Positions 31,736 to 40,209 of a stretch of DNA of 64,000 bases are shown piece by piece. Each line of letters opens with the position of its first letter. Positions within the stretch are counted from its first letter, which is position 1. The stretch is from Muribaculaceae bacterium (lineage in GTDB: Bacteria > Bacteroidota > Bacteroidia > Bacteroidales > Muribaculaceae), in the NCBI GenBank assembly GCA_017443765.1, contig JAFSYB010000009.1:1-64000 (forward strand). Reading direction: 5' to 3'. A program made the translations under genes and the position numbers. A model generated the notes under the pieces. It was given only the letters and a program-made list of their open reading frames with translations, did not search any database and was not told the origin of the DNA.

Positions 31736-32932
31736 GTGAACCGAATATTATTCTTTTTCGTTGGGTTGTGGTTGAGCCTGTCGGCAATGGGAGCCGGCCG
31801 CGACAGCTACACCGTGCTTGTGTCGCTCGACGGACTGCGCTGGGACTACCCCGAAGCCTACGATTGCCCCTTCTTTGCCCAGCTGGCCCAGCAGGGCGTG
31901 AAGGCGGTGGTGACCCCCTCGTTTCCCAGCAAGACTTTCCCCAACCACTACACGCTGGCCACCGGCCTCGTGCCCGACCATCATGGCATCATCGCCAACA
32001 AGTTCAAAATCCGCAATGCCGGTGTGGTGTTCTCGTTGGGCGACAGCGTGGTGCGCACCAATCCGCAGTATTACGGCGGCGACCCACTGTGGCTCACCGC
32101 CAAGCGGCAGGGCCTGCGCACGGCAACCGTCTACTGGGTGGGCAGCGACGTGGCCATCCAGGGCTCGCACGCCGACTACTGGTGGAACTACATGGGCGAC
32201 CTGCTGTCACATGAGCAGCGGGTAGATGAAATCATTCGTCTGCTGCGGCTGCCCGAAGCCGAGCGGCCGCACCTGGTGATGGCCTACTTTGAGGAGCCCG
32301 ACGCCAGCGGCCATGACTACGGCCCCGTGTCGACGCCCACCCGCCACGCCATGGAGCGCATGGATTCGCTCATGAGTGTGCTGTGGACACGGCTGCAGGC
32401 CCTGCCACTGGCCGACAAGGTGAACCTGATTGTCACCGGCGACCATGGCATGGCATGGGTGAGCCACGAGAGGCAGATTTTCCCCTACGACCACCTCAAG
32501 CGGGAATGGGTCGATAACATCCTCAACGATTTCCCGGCGCATGTCTACGCCAGCGCGCCACAGTATGTCGATTCCATCTATCAGGCTTTGCTGCCGGTTG
32601 ACCACCTGCGCGTGTGGCGGCGAGGCGAGTTGCCGGCCTACCTCAACTACGGCACCAACGTCAACACTGGCGATGTGGTGGTGTTGCCCGATGTGGGCTG
32701 GGTGTTCGACACCACACCCTGGGTCGACGGCGGCACGCACGGCTACGACCACACGGCCAGCGATATGTGGGTGGCGCTGCGCGCCATCGGACCCGACTTC
32801 AAGCGCGGCTACCACCGCACCGAAACGCTGCGCAATGTGTGCATCTACCCTTTAGTGTGCCACTTGCTGGGCATCACCCCCTCGCCCTGCGACGGCTCGC
32901 TGCAAGAGGCCGCCGACCTGCTGGCCAAGTAG
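31736..32932 (+). CDS. Secreted nucleotide pyrophosphatase/phosphodiesterase (alkaline phosphatase fold)
   Basis: 398 aa from a GTG start giving MNRILFFFVGLWLSLSAMGAG, a signal peptide; upstream in-frame codons lie in the tandem repeat. Metal and nucleophile residues of the NPP family are visible: VSLDGLRWDY (Asp), FPSKTFPNHYTLATG (Thr nucleophile), PDHHGIIANKF, EEPDASGHDYGP (Asp/His) and TGDHGMA (Asp-His), then GTHGYDH near the C-terminus. Likely hydrolyses nucleotide pyrophosphates or phosphodiesters in the periplasm. It runs with polA downstream (23-base gap), possibly one transcript. Confidence 0.9.
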   Translation: MNRILFFFVGLWLSLSAMGAGRDSYTVLVSLDGLRWDYPEAYDCPFFAQLAQQGVKAVVTPSFPSKTFPNHYTLATGLVPDHHGIIANKFKIRNAGVVFSLGDSVVRTNPQYYGGDPLWLTAKRQGLRTATVYWVGSDVAIQGSHADYWWNYMGDLLSHEQRVDEIIRLLRLPEAERPHLVMAYFEEPDASGHDYGPVSTPTRHAMERMDSLMSVLWTRLQALPLADKVNLIVTGDHGMAWVSHERQIFPYDHLKREWVDNILNDFPAHVYASAPQYVDSIYQALLPVDHLRVWRRGELPAYLNYGTNVNTGDVVVLPDVGWVFDTTPWVDGGTHGYDHTASDMWVALRAIGPDFKRGYHRTETLRNVCIYPLVCHLLGITPSPCDGSLQEAADLLAK

Positions 32933-32955
32933 AACCACCTCATGGCTGAATCACT

Positions 32956-35844
32956 ATGAAAAAGCTCCTCCTTCTCGATGCCTACGCTTTGATATTCAGG
33001 GCATTCTACGCCATGATTCGCAGTCCGCGTGTGACATCGACGGGTATCGACACCAGTGCCGTGTTCGGCTTTGTGAACACCTTGCACGACTTGCTCACCC
33101 ACGAGGAACCCACGCACATCGCCGTGTGCTTCGACCCCGGCGGCAAAACGTTCCGCCACGAGGCATATCCCGACTACAAGGCCAACCGCAGTGCCACGCC
33201 CGAGGGTATCCTTATCGCCGTGCCCTATATCAAGCGCATTCTCGAGGCCTACCGCATACCGGTCATCCAGGTCGAGGGCTACGAGGCCGACGATGTGATT
33301 GGCACCTTGGCCCACCAGGCTCAGGAACAGGACTTCTTCACCTACATGGTCACGGGCGACAAGGACTTTGGCCAGTTGGTGACCCCGCAGGTGAAAATCC
33401 TCAATCCCGCCAAGCACGAGGTTCTGGGCGTGGAGGAAGTGAATGAAAAATACGGTCTGAAAAATCCCAAACAGGTAATCGACCTGCTGGCGCTCATGGG
33501 CGACAGCGCCGACAACATTCCCGGCTGCCCCGGTGTGGGGCCGAAGACGGCCGAGAAGCTCATCCAGCAATATGGTTCGGTGGAGAACCTGCTGGAACAC
33601 TCCGGCGAACTGAAAGGGGCGCTCAAAACCAAGGTGGAGAGCAATGTGGAGCAAATCCGGTTCTCGAAATACCTGGCCACCATCGTCACCGATGCCCCCG
33701 TTACCCTCGACGAGGCTGCCTTGCGGCGCGGGCCGGCCGACCTCGACGCCCTGCGCCAGGTGTTCGCCGAGCTGGAGTTCCGCACCCTCACAGCCAGGAT
33801 TATCGACCAAGCGGAAGCCACCCAAACGCCCCCTCAAGGGGCACCTGCTGTTGGTGCCCACGACTCTGGCGCCAACGACCCAGAAGCAAGCCATACCAGT
33901 GCAGGGCGAAACGCGGCTTCGCCCCACTCGGCACCCTCCCCGGCACCGAGCCAGCCAGGTGAGCAGCTTTCGCTCTTTGACCAACCGGCACCTCAAAATC
34001 CCCCCTGCTCAAGGGAGCACGAGGCGAGCCATGAGCGCGAGTGCTTCACCGGTGGTGGGGTGGAAACCGCTGTCGCCTACACCATAGTGAGCGACTTTGA
34101 CGAGGCGACGCAACTGGTGCAGCGGCTGCTCGCGCTGCCACGTGTGGCCGTGTACGCCGTGGCCGACGGTGCCGAGGCCATGCGCGCCACCCTGCTTGGC
34201 TTTGCCGTTTGTGGCACTCCGGGCCAGGCCGTCTACTTGCCGCTCGACGGCATGGGCTGGATGCTCCAGGCCGTGGCACCGCTGTTCGCGGGGCGCACGT
34301 GCATAGTGAGCGGCGATGTGAAGCGCATGATGGTGATGCTCCATGTGGCGGGTGTGGAGATGACCGCGCCCTACTACGACACCGCCGTGGCTCACTACCT
34401 GCTTCAACCCGAGCGCGGACACGCCCTGGCCGATGTGGCCGCCGACCTGCTCCACAGGCAGCTGCCCACCCCGGAAAGCGTGACGGGCGGCAAGGGGCGC
34501 AAGCAGCTCAACCTGTCGCAGGCACACCCCGACGCGCTGCGCGACTACGCCTGCGCGCAGGCCGATGCCGCCCTCCAGCTGCCCGACCTACTCGACCGCC
34601 TGCTTGAGCAAGAGCAGATGACCCACTTGCTCACCGACATAGAGCTGCCGCTCATCGAGGTGCTGGCACACATGGAGATGGCCGGTGCGCGCATCGACTG
34701 CCGCGCGCTCGAGGAATACGCACTCACGCTCACCAACCAAATTGCCGACTTGGAGCAGGAGTGCTGGACTCTGGCTGGCGAACAATTCAACACCGCCTCG
34801 CCGGCGCAGGTGGGCGAGGTGCTCTTCGACAAGCTGCACCTCGACGACAAGGCCAAAAAGACCAAAACCGGGCAGTACAGCACCACCGAGGAGGTGCTGC
34901 AGGGGCTGCGGCACCGGCATCCGGTGGTGGACAAAATCCTTGACCTGCGCGGCAAGCGCAAGCTACTTTCCACCTACGTGAACGCCCTGCCGCAGTTGGT
35001 GAACCCGCGCACGGGGCGCATCCACACCACGTTCAACCAAACGGTGACCGCCACGGGCCGCCTGTCGTCGACCAACCCCAACCTGCAAAACATTCCGGTG
35101 CGCAGCGACGAGGGCCGCGAGATTCGCCGCGCCTTCATTCCCGCCGACGGCAATGTGTTTTTCAGTGCCGACTACTCGCAAATCGAGCTGCGCTTAGTGG
35201 CCGATATGAGCCACGACCCGGCCATGCTCGCGGCCTTTGCGCAGGGGCACGACATCCATGCCATCACCGCCTCGCACATCTACCACGAGCCGCTTGAGAA
35301 GGTCACGCCCGAACAACGCCGCCGGGCAAAAACCGCCAATTTCGGCATTCTTTACGGCATCTCATCGTTCGGGTTGAGCCAGCGTCTCGACATTCCGCGC
35401 AGCGAGGCCAAGCAGCTCATCGAGGGCTACTTTGCCTCGTTCCCCGGCGTGCGCGACTACATCGACCGCAGCGTGGCGCAGGCCCGCGAGCGCGGCTTTG
35501 TGACCACGCTCTACGGCCGCCGGCGCATGCTTCCCGACATCAACTCGCGAAATGCTGTGGTGCGTGCCTTCAGCGAGCGCAACGCCGTGAACGCCCCCAT
35601 TCAGGGCACCGCCGCCGATGTCATCAAGCGCGCCATGGTGGCCATCTACCGCCGGTTCAAGGCCGAGGGCCTACGCTCGCAGATGATTCTGCAAGTGCAC
35701 GATGAGTTGAATTTCGATGTGTTCTCCGCCGAGCTTGAGCGTGTGCAGCACATTGTGGTCACCGAGATGGAAGCCGCCTACGAGGGCGGTGTGCGGCTCA
35801 CCGCCACCCACGCCGCTGCCAGCAACTGGCTCGACGCACACTGA
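32956..35844 (+). CDS. polA: DNA polymerase I
   Basis: 962 aa. Residues 1-285 are the 5'-3' flap exonuclease (LLLDAYALIFRAFYAM, GYEADDVIGTLA, TGDKDFGQLV, GDSADNIPGCPGVGPKTA). A low-complexity linker rich in A, P, S, H spans about 285-370, longer than usual. Residues ~373-560 are the 3'-5' exonuclease domain, but the first catalytic motif (normally DTET) reads AVYAVADGAEA near 395, so the DxE pair is gone; the later Asp motifs (PYYDTAVAHYLL, DYACAQADAAL) remain. Residues 560-962 are the polymerase with DYSQIELRLVADMSHD, RRAKTANFGILYGISSFGLS and QVHDELNFDV. It replaces RNA primers and fills repair gaps. Confidence 0.96.
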   Translation: MKKLLLLDAYALIFRAFYAMIRSPRVTSTGIDTSAVFGFVNTLHDLLTHEEPTHIAVCFDPGGKTFRHEAYPDYKANRSATPEGILIAVPYIKRILEAYRIPVIQVEGYEADDVIGTLAHQAQEQDFFTYMVTGDKDFGQLVTPQVKILNPAKHEVLGVEEVNEKYGLKNPKQVIDLLALMGDSADNIPGCPGVGPKTAEKLIQQYGSVENLLEHSGELKGALKTKVESNVEQIRFSKYLATIVTDAPVTLDEAALRRGPADLDALRQVFAELEFRTLTARIIDQAEATQTPPQGAPAVGAHDSGANDPEASHTSAGRNAASPHSAPSPAPSQPGEQLSLFDQPAPQNPPCSREHEASHERECFTGGGVETAVAYTIVSDFDEATQLVQRLLALPRVAVYAVADGAEAMRATLLGFAVCGTPGQAVYLPLDGMGWMLQAVAPLFAGRTCIVSGDVKRMMVMLHVAGVEMTAPYYDTAVAHYLLQPERGHALADVAADLLHRQLPTPESVTGGKGRKQLNLSQAHPDALRDYACAQADAALQLPDLLDRLLEQEQMTHLLTDIELPLIEVLAHMEMAGARIDCRALEEYALTLTNQIADLEQECWTLAGEQFNTASPAQVGEVLFDKLHLDDKAKKTKTGQYSTTEEVLQGLRHRHPVVDKILDLRGKRKLLSTYVNALPQLVNPRTGRIHTTFNQTVTATGRLSSTNPNLQNIPVRSDEGREIRRAFIPADGNVFFSADYSQIELRLVADMSHDPAMLAAFAQGHDIHAITASHIYHEPLEKVTPEQRRRAKTANFGILYGISSFGLSQRLDIPRSEAKQLIEGYFASFPGVRDYIDRSVAQARERGFVTTLYGRRRMLPDINSRNAVVRAFSERNAVNAPIQGTAADVIKRAMVAIYRRFKAEGLRSQMILQVHDELNFDVFSAELERVQHIVVTEMEAAYEGGVRLTATHAAASNWLDAH

Positions 35845-35861
35845 CCCTTATCCCGGGCTGC

Positions 35862-36497
35862 TTACAGCACATACACCAGCGTGAGGCCGTCGCGTAGGGG
35901 GAGAATCACTTTCTCCACACGCGGGTCGCGGGCCACATGGTCGTTGAATTGGCAGATGCTCTGTGTGAGGGCGTCGTGGTGCGTGGCGCCCGCGGTCACT
36001 TTGCCGCCCCAGAGTGTGTTGTCGGCAATGATGAACCCGCCCGGCCTCATGCGCGGCAGCACGCGCTCGTAGTCGGCAATGTAGTCGCGCTTGTTGGCAT
36101 CGATGTAAGTCAAGTCGAACACGCCGTCGATTGATGGCAGCACAGTGGCGGCGTTGCCAATATGAAGCACCACGCGGTGCCCCACCGGCGAGGCGGCAAG
36201 GTGGCTGCGGATAAATGGCTCCATCTCATCGTTGATTTCAATGGTGTGCACGCGGCAGTTGTCGTCGGGCAGTCCCTCGGCCAGGCACAATGCGCTGTAG
36301 CCGCTGTAGGTGCCCAATTCCAGCACGCGCCGCGGGCGCACCATGCGCACAAGCATCTTCAGCAGTCTGCCCTGCAGGTGCCCCGAGCACATGTGCGGAT
36401 ACACCAAGTGCAGGTGGGTGTCGCGGTATAGCTGCGCCAGGGGCGCGGGCTCGGCATCTATGTGCGTAACGATATACTGCTCCAGTTCGTGGTTCAT
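35862..36497 (-). CDS. SAM-dependent O-methyltransferase (YrrM/TrmR-like)
   Basis: 211 aa. Class I methyltransferase of the caffeoyl-CoA O-methyltransferase-like family: VLELGTYSGYSALCLAEGL (SAM loop), VHTIEINDEM, FDLTYIDANKRDY (metal-binding D), and GGFIIADNTLWGGKV. Bacterial members include the tRNA 5-hydroxyuridine methyltransferase TrmR; small-molecule activity is also possible. Last gene in the minus-strand run ABC-permease-aroQ, after a 15-base gap. Confidence 0.88.
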   Translation of the reverse strand: MNHELEQYIVTHIDAEPAPLAQLYRDTHLHLVYPHMCSGHLQGRLLKMLVRMVRPRRVLELGTYSGYSALCLAEGLPDDNCRVHTIEINDEMEPFIRSHLAASPVGHRVVLHIGNAATVLPSIDGVFDLTYIDANKRDYIADYERVLPRMRPGGFIIADNTLWGGKVTAGATHHDALTQSICQFNDHVARDPRVEKVILPLRDGLTLVYVL

Positions 36498-36512
36498 ATC
36501 ACCTGATGGGCA

Positions 36513-36959
36513 TTAGTTGCCCTCATGCGACTTGAGATGAATGATTGTTTCCACAGCTTGGCGGTAGCCGTCGAGCCCCTGCCCGCTGATTGTTGCAACA
36601 CAAGCCTCGCGCAGCATCGACACGCGCCGGTATGGCTCGCGGTTGTTCACGTTGCTGATGTGCACCTCCACCACAGGAGCGGTGATGGCACGCACGGCGT
36701 CGGCGATGGCCACCGATGTGTGGGTGTAGCCCCCCGCGTTGAGCACTATGCCGTCGACGGTGAACCCCACGCGCTGGAGCTCGTCGATGATGGCCCCCTC
36801 GTGGTTGCTCTGGAACGTGGTGAGCACCACTCCGGGCAGCAGCGAGGCAGCCAGCTCGCGCAGGTAGTCGGCCAGCGGGCGGCACCCGTAAATCGCGGGC
36901 TCGCGCACACCCACCAGATTCAAGTTCGGACCGTTAATCACGGCAATTGTCAGGCTCAT
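36513..36959 (-). CDS. aroQ: Type II 3-dehydroquinate dehydratase
   Basis: 148 aa. Third step of the shikimate pathway, 3-dehydroquinate to 3-dehydroshikimate. Diagnostic blocks: VINGPNLNLVGVREPAIYG with catalytic Tyr, TFQSNHEGAIIDELQ, LNAGGYTHTSVAIADA, PVVEVHISNVNNREPYRRVS (catalytic His). ATG 36959 matches the family start and overlaps the TGA of the permease gene (ATGA). aroK at 44268 is the other shikimate gene in the window. Confidence 0.96.
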   Translation of the reverse strand: MSLTIAVINGPNLNLVGVREPAIYGCRPLADYLRELAASLLPGVVLTTFQSNHEGAIIDELQRVGFTVDGIVLNAGGYTHTSVAIADAVRAITAPVVEVHISNVNNREPYRRVSMLREACVATISGQGLDGYRQAVETIIHLKSHEGN

Positions 36960-38155
36960 GACTCTTGAATCCACAATGCCTTCACCTTGCGGTGGATGGC
37001 GATGATGTTGCCAGTGGTGATTAGGGCGATGATGGCAGTGCCGATGGCAATGGCAATCCACACCGAGGCGGGCGGGATTTGCAAGGCTTCGAGCATGGGA
37101 CGGTAGGCCGCGCGCGCCACAAGCATCGCCACCACGGCCAGAACAAGCACCACGCCGTTCACGGCCAGCACCATCAGCTTGTAGGGGCGTGACACCTGAG
37201 CCGGGCTGTAGCCCAGCAACAACAAGTCGCGAAGCCGCTGCGTGTTCTTCTGCAACAGCAGGTAGATAGAAAGCATGAGCACAAAGAACGACAGCAGGCT
37301 AATCACCACCCCCACAGCCACCACTATCGTGGTGACCACCGTGAGGAAATAGCTGGCCTTGCCCGCCTGCGCCTTGTCGCCGGCCACCTCGTAGTGGTGC
37401 TCGACCATATACTGGTCAATCTTCACATCGCCGGGGCTGTTCACCTCCACAATCAGGCGCAGCGGCTGCCGGTGCCCGCCATTGCCGTAGCGCTCATTGG
37501 CCCACTGCATGAACTGTTCGGGCACAATCACCGTGTTCAACCGGTTGGAAAAGCCCACGATGTGTCCTGGCAGTGCCTCGCTGCGGCCGTTGCCGGTGAG
37601 GGTGAACGATAGCGGAATGCTGTTCACCTGCCCCTCGCTGATGCGTGGCAGACCCTGCGTGGCGGCAAAGCCGAAGTTGTAGAGCGACAGATAGTCGCGT
37701 GACACAATCACCGGCACCTCGGGCTGCGAGGGCGAGAACTCCCATTCGGCGTCAGTCACATCGATAAAGTCGGTGGGGATAGCCTCGAAAAAAAACTGGC
37801 TGTACATTGACCGGCCGCTGTTTCCCAGCCCCACGGTGGCGTAGATTGAGAACTCGCTGCTCGTGAAGCGGCCCACCTGGCGACACCAGGGCTGTGCCTC
37901 GATGTCGGCAATGTCGGCCTCGCTGAACTCGCTTGGTGTCCCCATCATCGCACCCACACTGGTCACCGAGCGCGTGATGACAAGGTAGTCCTTGCGAATG
38001 AACGACTCCTCGTCGCCAAACACCGGCTGCACATCGCGATAGAACTGCACGACAAGAATCACAATGGTGAGCCCCACCAGGTTGGCAATGCCAAACCCGA
38101 TGAGCTGCACCAGACTGATGTTCTTGCGCAGTAATTTCCAAAGAAGAGAATGCAT
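36956..38155 (-). CDS. FtsX/LolE-type ABC transporter permease
   Basis: 399 aa. Topology of MacB/FtsX permeases: one N-terminal membrane helix (LIGFGIANLVGLTIVILVVQF), a large extracytoplasmic domain (about 45-260), then three C-terminal helices (TTIVVAVGVVISLLSFFVLMLSIYLLL, LMVLAVNGVVLVLAVVAMLVA, WIAIAIGTAIIALITTG). It pairs with the ATPase gene 71 bases upstream. Such two-gene pairs extract lipoproteins or act in cell-wall remodelling; the cargo is unknown. The stop overlaps aroQ. Confidence 0.85.
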   Translation of the reverse strand: MHSLLWKLLRKNISLVQLIGFGIANLVGLTIVILVVQFYRDVQPVFGDEESFIRKDYLVITRSVTSVGAMMGTPSEFSEADIADIEAQPWCRQVGRFTSSEFSIYATVGLGNSGRSMYSQFFFEAIPTDFIDVTDAEWEFSPSQPEVPVIVSRDYLSLYNFGFAATQGLPRISEGQVNSIPLSFTLTGNGRSEALPGHIVGFSNRLNTVIVPEQFMQWANERYGNGGHRQPLRLIVEVNSPGDVKIDQYMVEHHYEVAGDKAQAGKASYFLTVVTTIVVAVGVVISLLSFFVLMLSIYLLLQKNTQRLRDLLLLGYSPAQVSRPYKLMVLAVNGVVLVLAVVAMLVARAAYRPMLEALQIPPASVWIAIAIGTAIIALITTGNIIAIHRKVKALWIQES

Positions 38156-38226
38156 GATGTGATGTTAGATGTTAGTTTTTTTAGCAGTCAAAACCATGAT
38201 GGCCTGTTTTTACTCGTCTGCCCAAG

Positions 38227-38871
38227 CTACAGCCGCAGTTCCTCGTCGTAGTCCAGCAGAAGGTGGTTTCCCACCGAGGTGACAATGATGGCTGCGCCCT
38301 GCCTGTCGGCCTCGGCAGTAAAGAGCTGCGCCACGATGGCGTTGTTGGTTTCGTCGAGGTGGCTCACCGGCTCGTCGAGCAGGAAAAAGTCGGCTTGCTG
38401 GCACAGCGTGCGCACGATGGCCACGCGTTGCTGCTGCCCGATACTCAGCCGTGCCGCCGGCGTGTGCACTTTGTCGGCCAGCCCTAACCGGGCGAACAGA
38501 CCCAAAATCTCCTCCTCGCTCTTGTGGTTGGTGAGCCGGTTCTTGAGCTGCACGTTTTCCAAGGCGGTGAGTTCGCCAAACAGGCGCATCTCCTGCGGCA
38601 GGTAGGCAATGCCCGTGCGCCGTACCTCGCACCACTGCGGCACCGTGAGCGTGCCGATGTCGGCTCCGTCGAAGGTGATGGTGCCGCTGTAGTCGCGCCG
38701 GTAGCCGTAGATGTAGCTGCACATCGACGACTTGCCCGTTCCGCTCTCAGCCACAATCAGGTAGTGCTTGCCGCGTTCCAGCCTGAGCTGGCACTGCCAC
38801 ACCTGGCTCGGCACCGGCTCGCGACCGGCAAACACCCTCGGCAGCGCATCGCGTAGTTCTATGATTTGCAT
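38227..38871 (-). CDS. ABC transporter ATP-binding protein (LolD-like)
   Basis: 214 aa. Walker A VAESGTGKSSM, Q-loop YLPQEMRLFGEL, signature ARLSIGQQQRVAIVRTL (LSIGQ rather than LSGGQ), Walker B ADFFLLDEPVSHLDE, and a C-terminal VTSVGNH in place of the usual switch histidine block. ATG 38871 follows the promoter at 38901-38931; a longer frame upstream runs through repeat DNA. Energises the permease encoded next. Confidence 0.9.
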   Translation of the reverse strand: MQIIELRDALPRVFAGREPVPSQVWQCQLRLERGKHYLIVAESGTGKSSMCSYIYGYRRDYSGTITFDGADIGTLTVPQWCEVRRTGIAYLPQEMRLFGELTALENVQLKNRLTNHKSEEEILGLFARLGLADKVHTPAARLSIGQQQRVAIVRTLCQQADFFLLDEPVSHLDETNNAIVAQLFTAEADRQGAAIIVTSVGNHLLLDYDEELRL

Positions 38872-38900
38872 GTCAATGGTTTTCGATAACAATGAGCGTG

Positions 38901-38931
38901 CAAAGTTACTGCAAGTTGAGCGCAATGCAAA
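38901..38931 (-). promoter_or_regulatory. Promoter of the ABC transporter-aroQ operon
   Basis: Minus strand TTTG (38931-38928), 19-base spacer, TAACTTTG (38908-38901); 30 bases before the ATG. Four genes down to 35862 can be read from it. Confidence 0.8.
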
Positions 38932-38970
38932 GCAAAAGATGAAATTTTTTTGGACGCAATAATGAAATAT

Positions 38971-39159
38971 AGACAAAAGGACAAAAGTATAGACGCGGAT
39001 AAGGATATATGAACATAAGTTTAGACATGGTGAAACGCAGGCCGTAGGTCTGCATGAAGCCGGGGGCCTCAAAGTGAATGCCGCCCCCCACGGCGCACGC
39101 GTCGAAGATGCGTGTGCCGTGGCGAAAGCGTCGCGTCCCGTGGTGGAGCCTCGAAGATG
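38971..39159 (+). repeat. Interspersed repeat B, copy 1
   Basis: Begins with the AT-rich gacaaaag motif, then GC-rich sequence with the hairpin 39088-39122 (CCACGGC outer arm, loop TCGAAGA) and ends tggagcctcgaagatga. Copies: 56842-57050 (opposite strand, near full length) and 44806-44903 (first half only). The rest of the 535-base gap 38872-39406 has promoters; 39160-39290 shows nothing recognisable. Confidence 0.7.
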
Positions 39160-39295
39160 ACCAATTAAGCGTCGAATGCGTTGAGCCGCTGTCGCGTGAG
39201 CCTGTGGTCGTTCCACTGGAGTGCCCCTTGCCGTCTGATATATGTTAACAACCGTTAAATATCAGGAGGGCAATGGCTGATTGAACGAAAAAATA

Positions 39296-39303
39296 TAACT
39301 TTG
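39296..39303 (+). promoter_or_regulatory. -7 box before the 39407 gene
   Basis: TAACTTTG, exact TAnnTTTG, about 100 bases before the start codon. No good -33 box. Confidence 0.45.
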
Positions 39304-39406
39304 CAAGCGAAAACGCGAGCCTCAACAAAGCGTCATACAGGTTTCGACCCTCGGTGCGGCTCGGAAAACTGATTTGTAGAACCCGCCACAAATAACCCCT
39401 AAACTA

Positions 39407-40186
39407 ATGAAAAGAGCAATTCTGCTACTGTCTGTTCTGGCTATGTGCGTGAATGCGCGCGCTAGCGAGCTCAACCCCTCGAGTGCCGTGGGTCACTTGG
39501 CAAGCCAAGCCACGGCCACCAACCACAACCACCGTGATGGCGACCTGCGTGTGCCTTTTGTGAAGGACGACTCCACGCAGTGCAAGGGCAAGTCGCACTG
39601 GGAGGTATTCCTCAGTGGGGTTTATTTCGGCTGGGGAGGTACCGATGCCCACGATGCCGATAGCGGCTTGCTGGGCACCACGCGCGAGTGCGGAATCCTC
39701 AATGTGGTGGGTGTGGCTCTGAAATTCGGCGACCGAAACCGCTTCTCGCTGGGGGCTGGTTTCCAGTTCCGCAACTACAGGCTCACGCAAGGCCACCGCT
39801 TCGCCACCGCAACCACTGGCGTAACCTCTATCGACCTCGTGAACCCGACACATGAGAAACCCGCCTCCGACCTGTACAGCTACACCGTCCAGTTCCCGCT
39901 GCTCTACGGCAAGGGGTTCGGCAAAAAGTTCTGGGTGTTCGCCGGCGGCGTGATGGACTGGAACTGCTACGCCCGCGAGTACTATCAGTATTCGGTCGAC
40001 AAGACCAAGTACAGCGAGAGTACCCGCGGCCTGCGGCAGCGCAAGCTCACCTTTGATATTGTGGCCGGTGTCACATGGAACGGCATCGGCGCCTACTTCC
40101 GCTACAGCCCGCAGCCAGTGTTTGAGAGCGGCTACGGCCCCAAGTTCGACAAAACCTGGATGGTGGGGCTTGCCCTGGGCTTCTGA
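39407..40186 (+). CDS. Outer-membrane beta-barrel protein (PorT-like)
   Basis: 259 aa with signal peptide (ILLLSVLAMCVNARA). The mature part has alternating strands: HWEVFLSGVYFGWGG, GVALKFGDRNRFSLGAGFQFRNY, YTVQFPLLYGKGFGKKFWVFAGGV, KLTFDIVAGVTWNGIGAYFRYSPQP, and a C-terminal VGLALGF typical of outer-membrane barrels. It resembles the small PorT/outer-membrane-beta-barrel families of Bacteroidota, but no specific function is recognised. It is followed after 23 bases by the ATPase-TOPRIM gene. Confidence 0.75.
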   Translation: MKRAILLLSVLAMCVNARASELNPSSAVGHLASQATATNHNHRDGDLRVPFVKDDSTQCKGKSHWEVFLSGVYFGWGGTDAHDADSGLLGTTRECGILNVVGVALKFGDRNRFSLGAGFQFRNYRLTQGHRFATATTGVTSIDLVNPTHEKPASDLYSYTVQFPLLYGKGFGKKFWVFAGGVMDWNCYAREYYQYSVDKTKYSESTRGLRQRKLTFDIVAGVTWNGIGAYFRYSPQPVFESGYGPKFDKTWMVGLALGF

Positions 40187-40209
40187 CCAACCCCTTATTC
40201 CCATATCTG

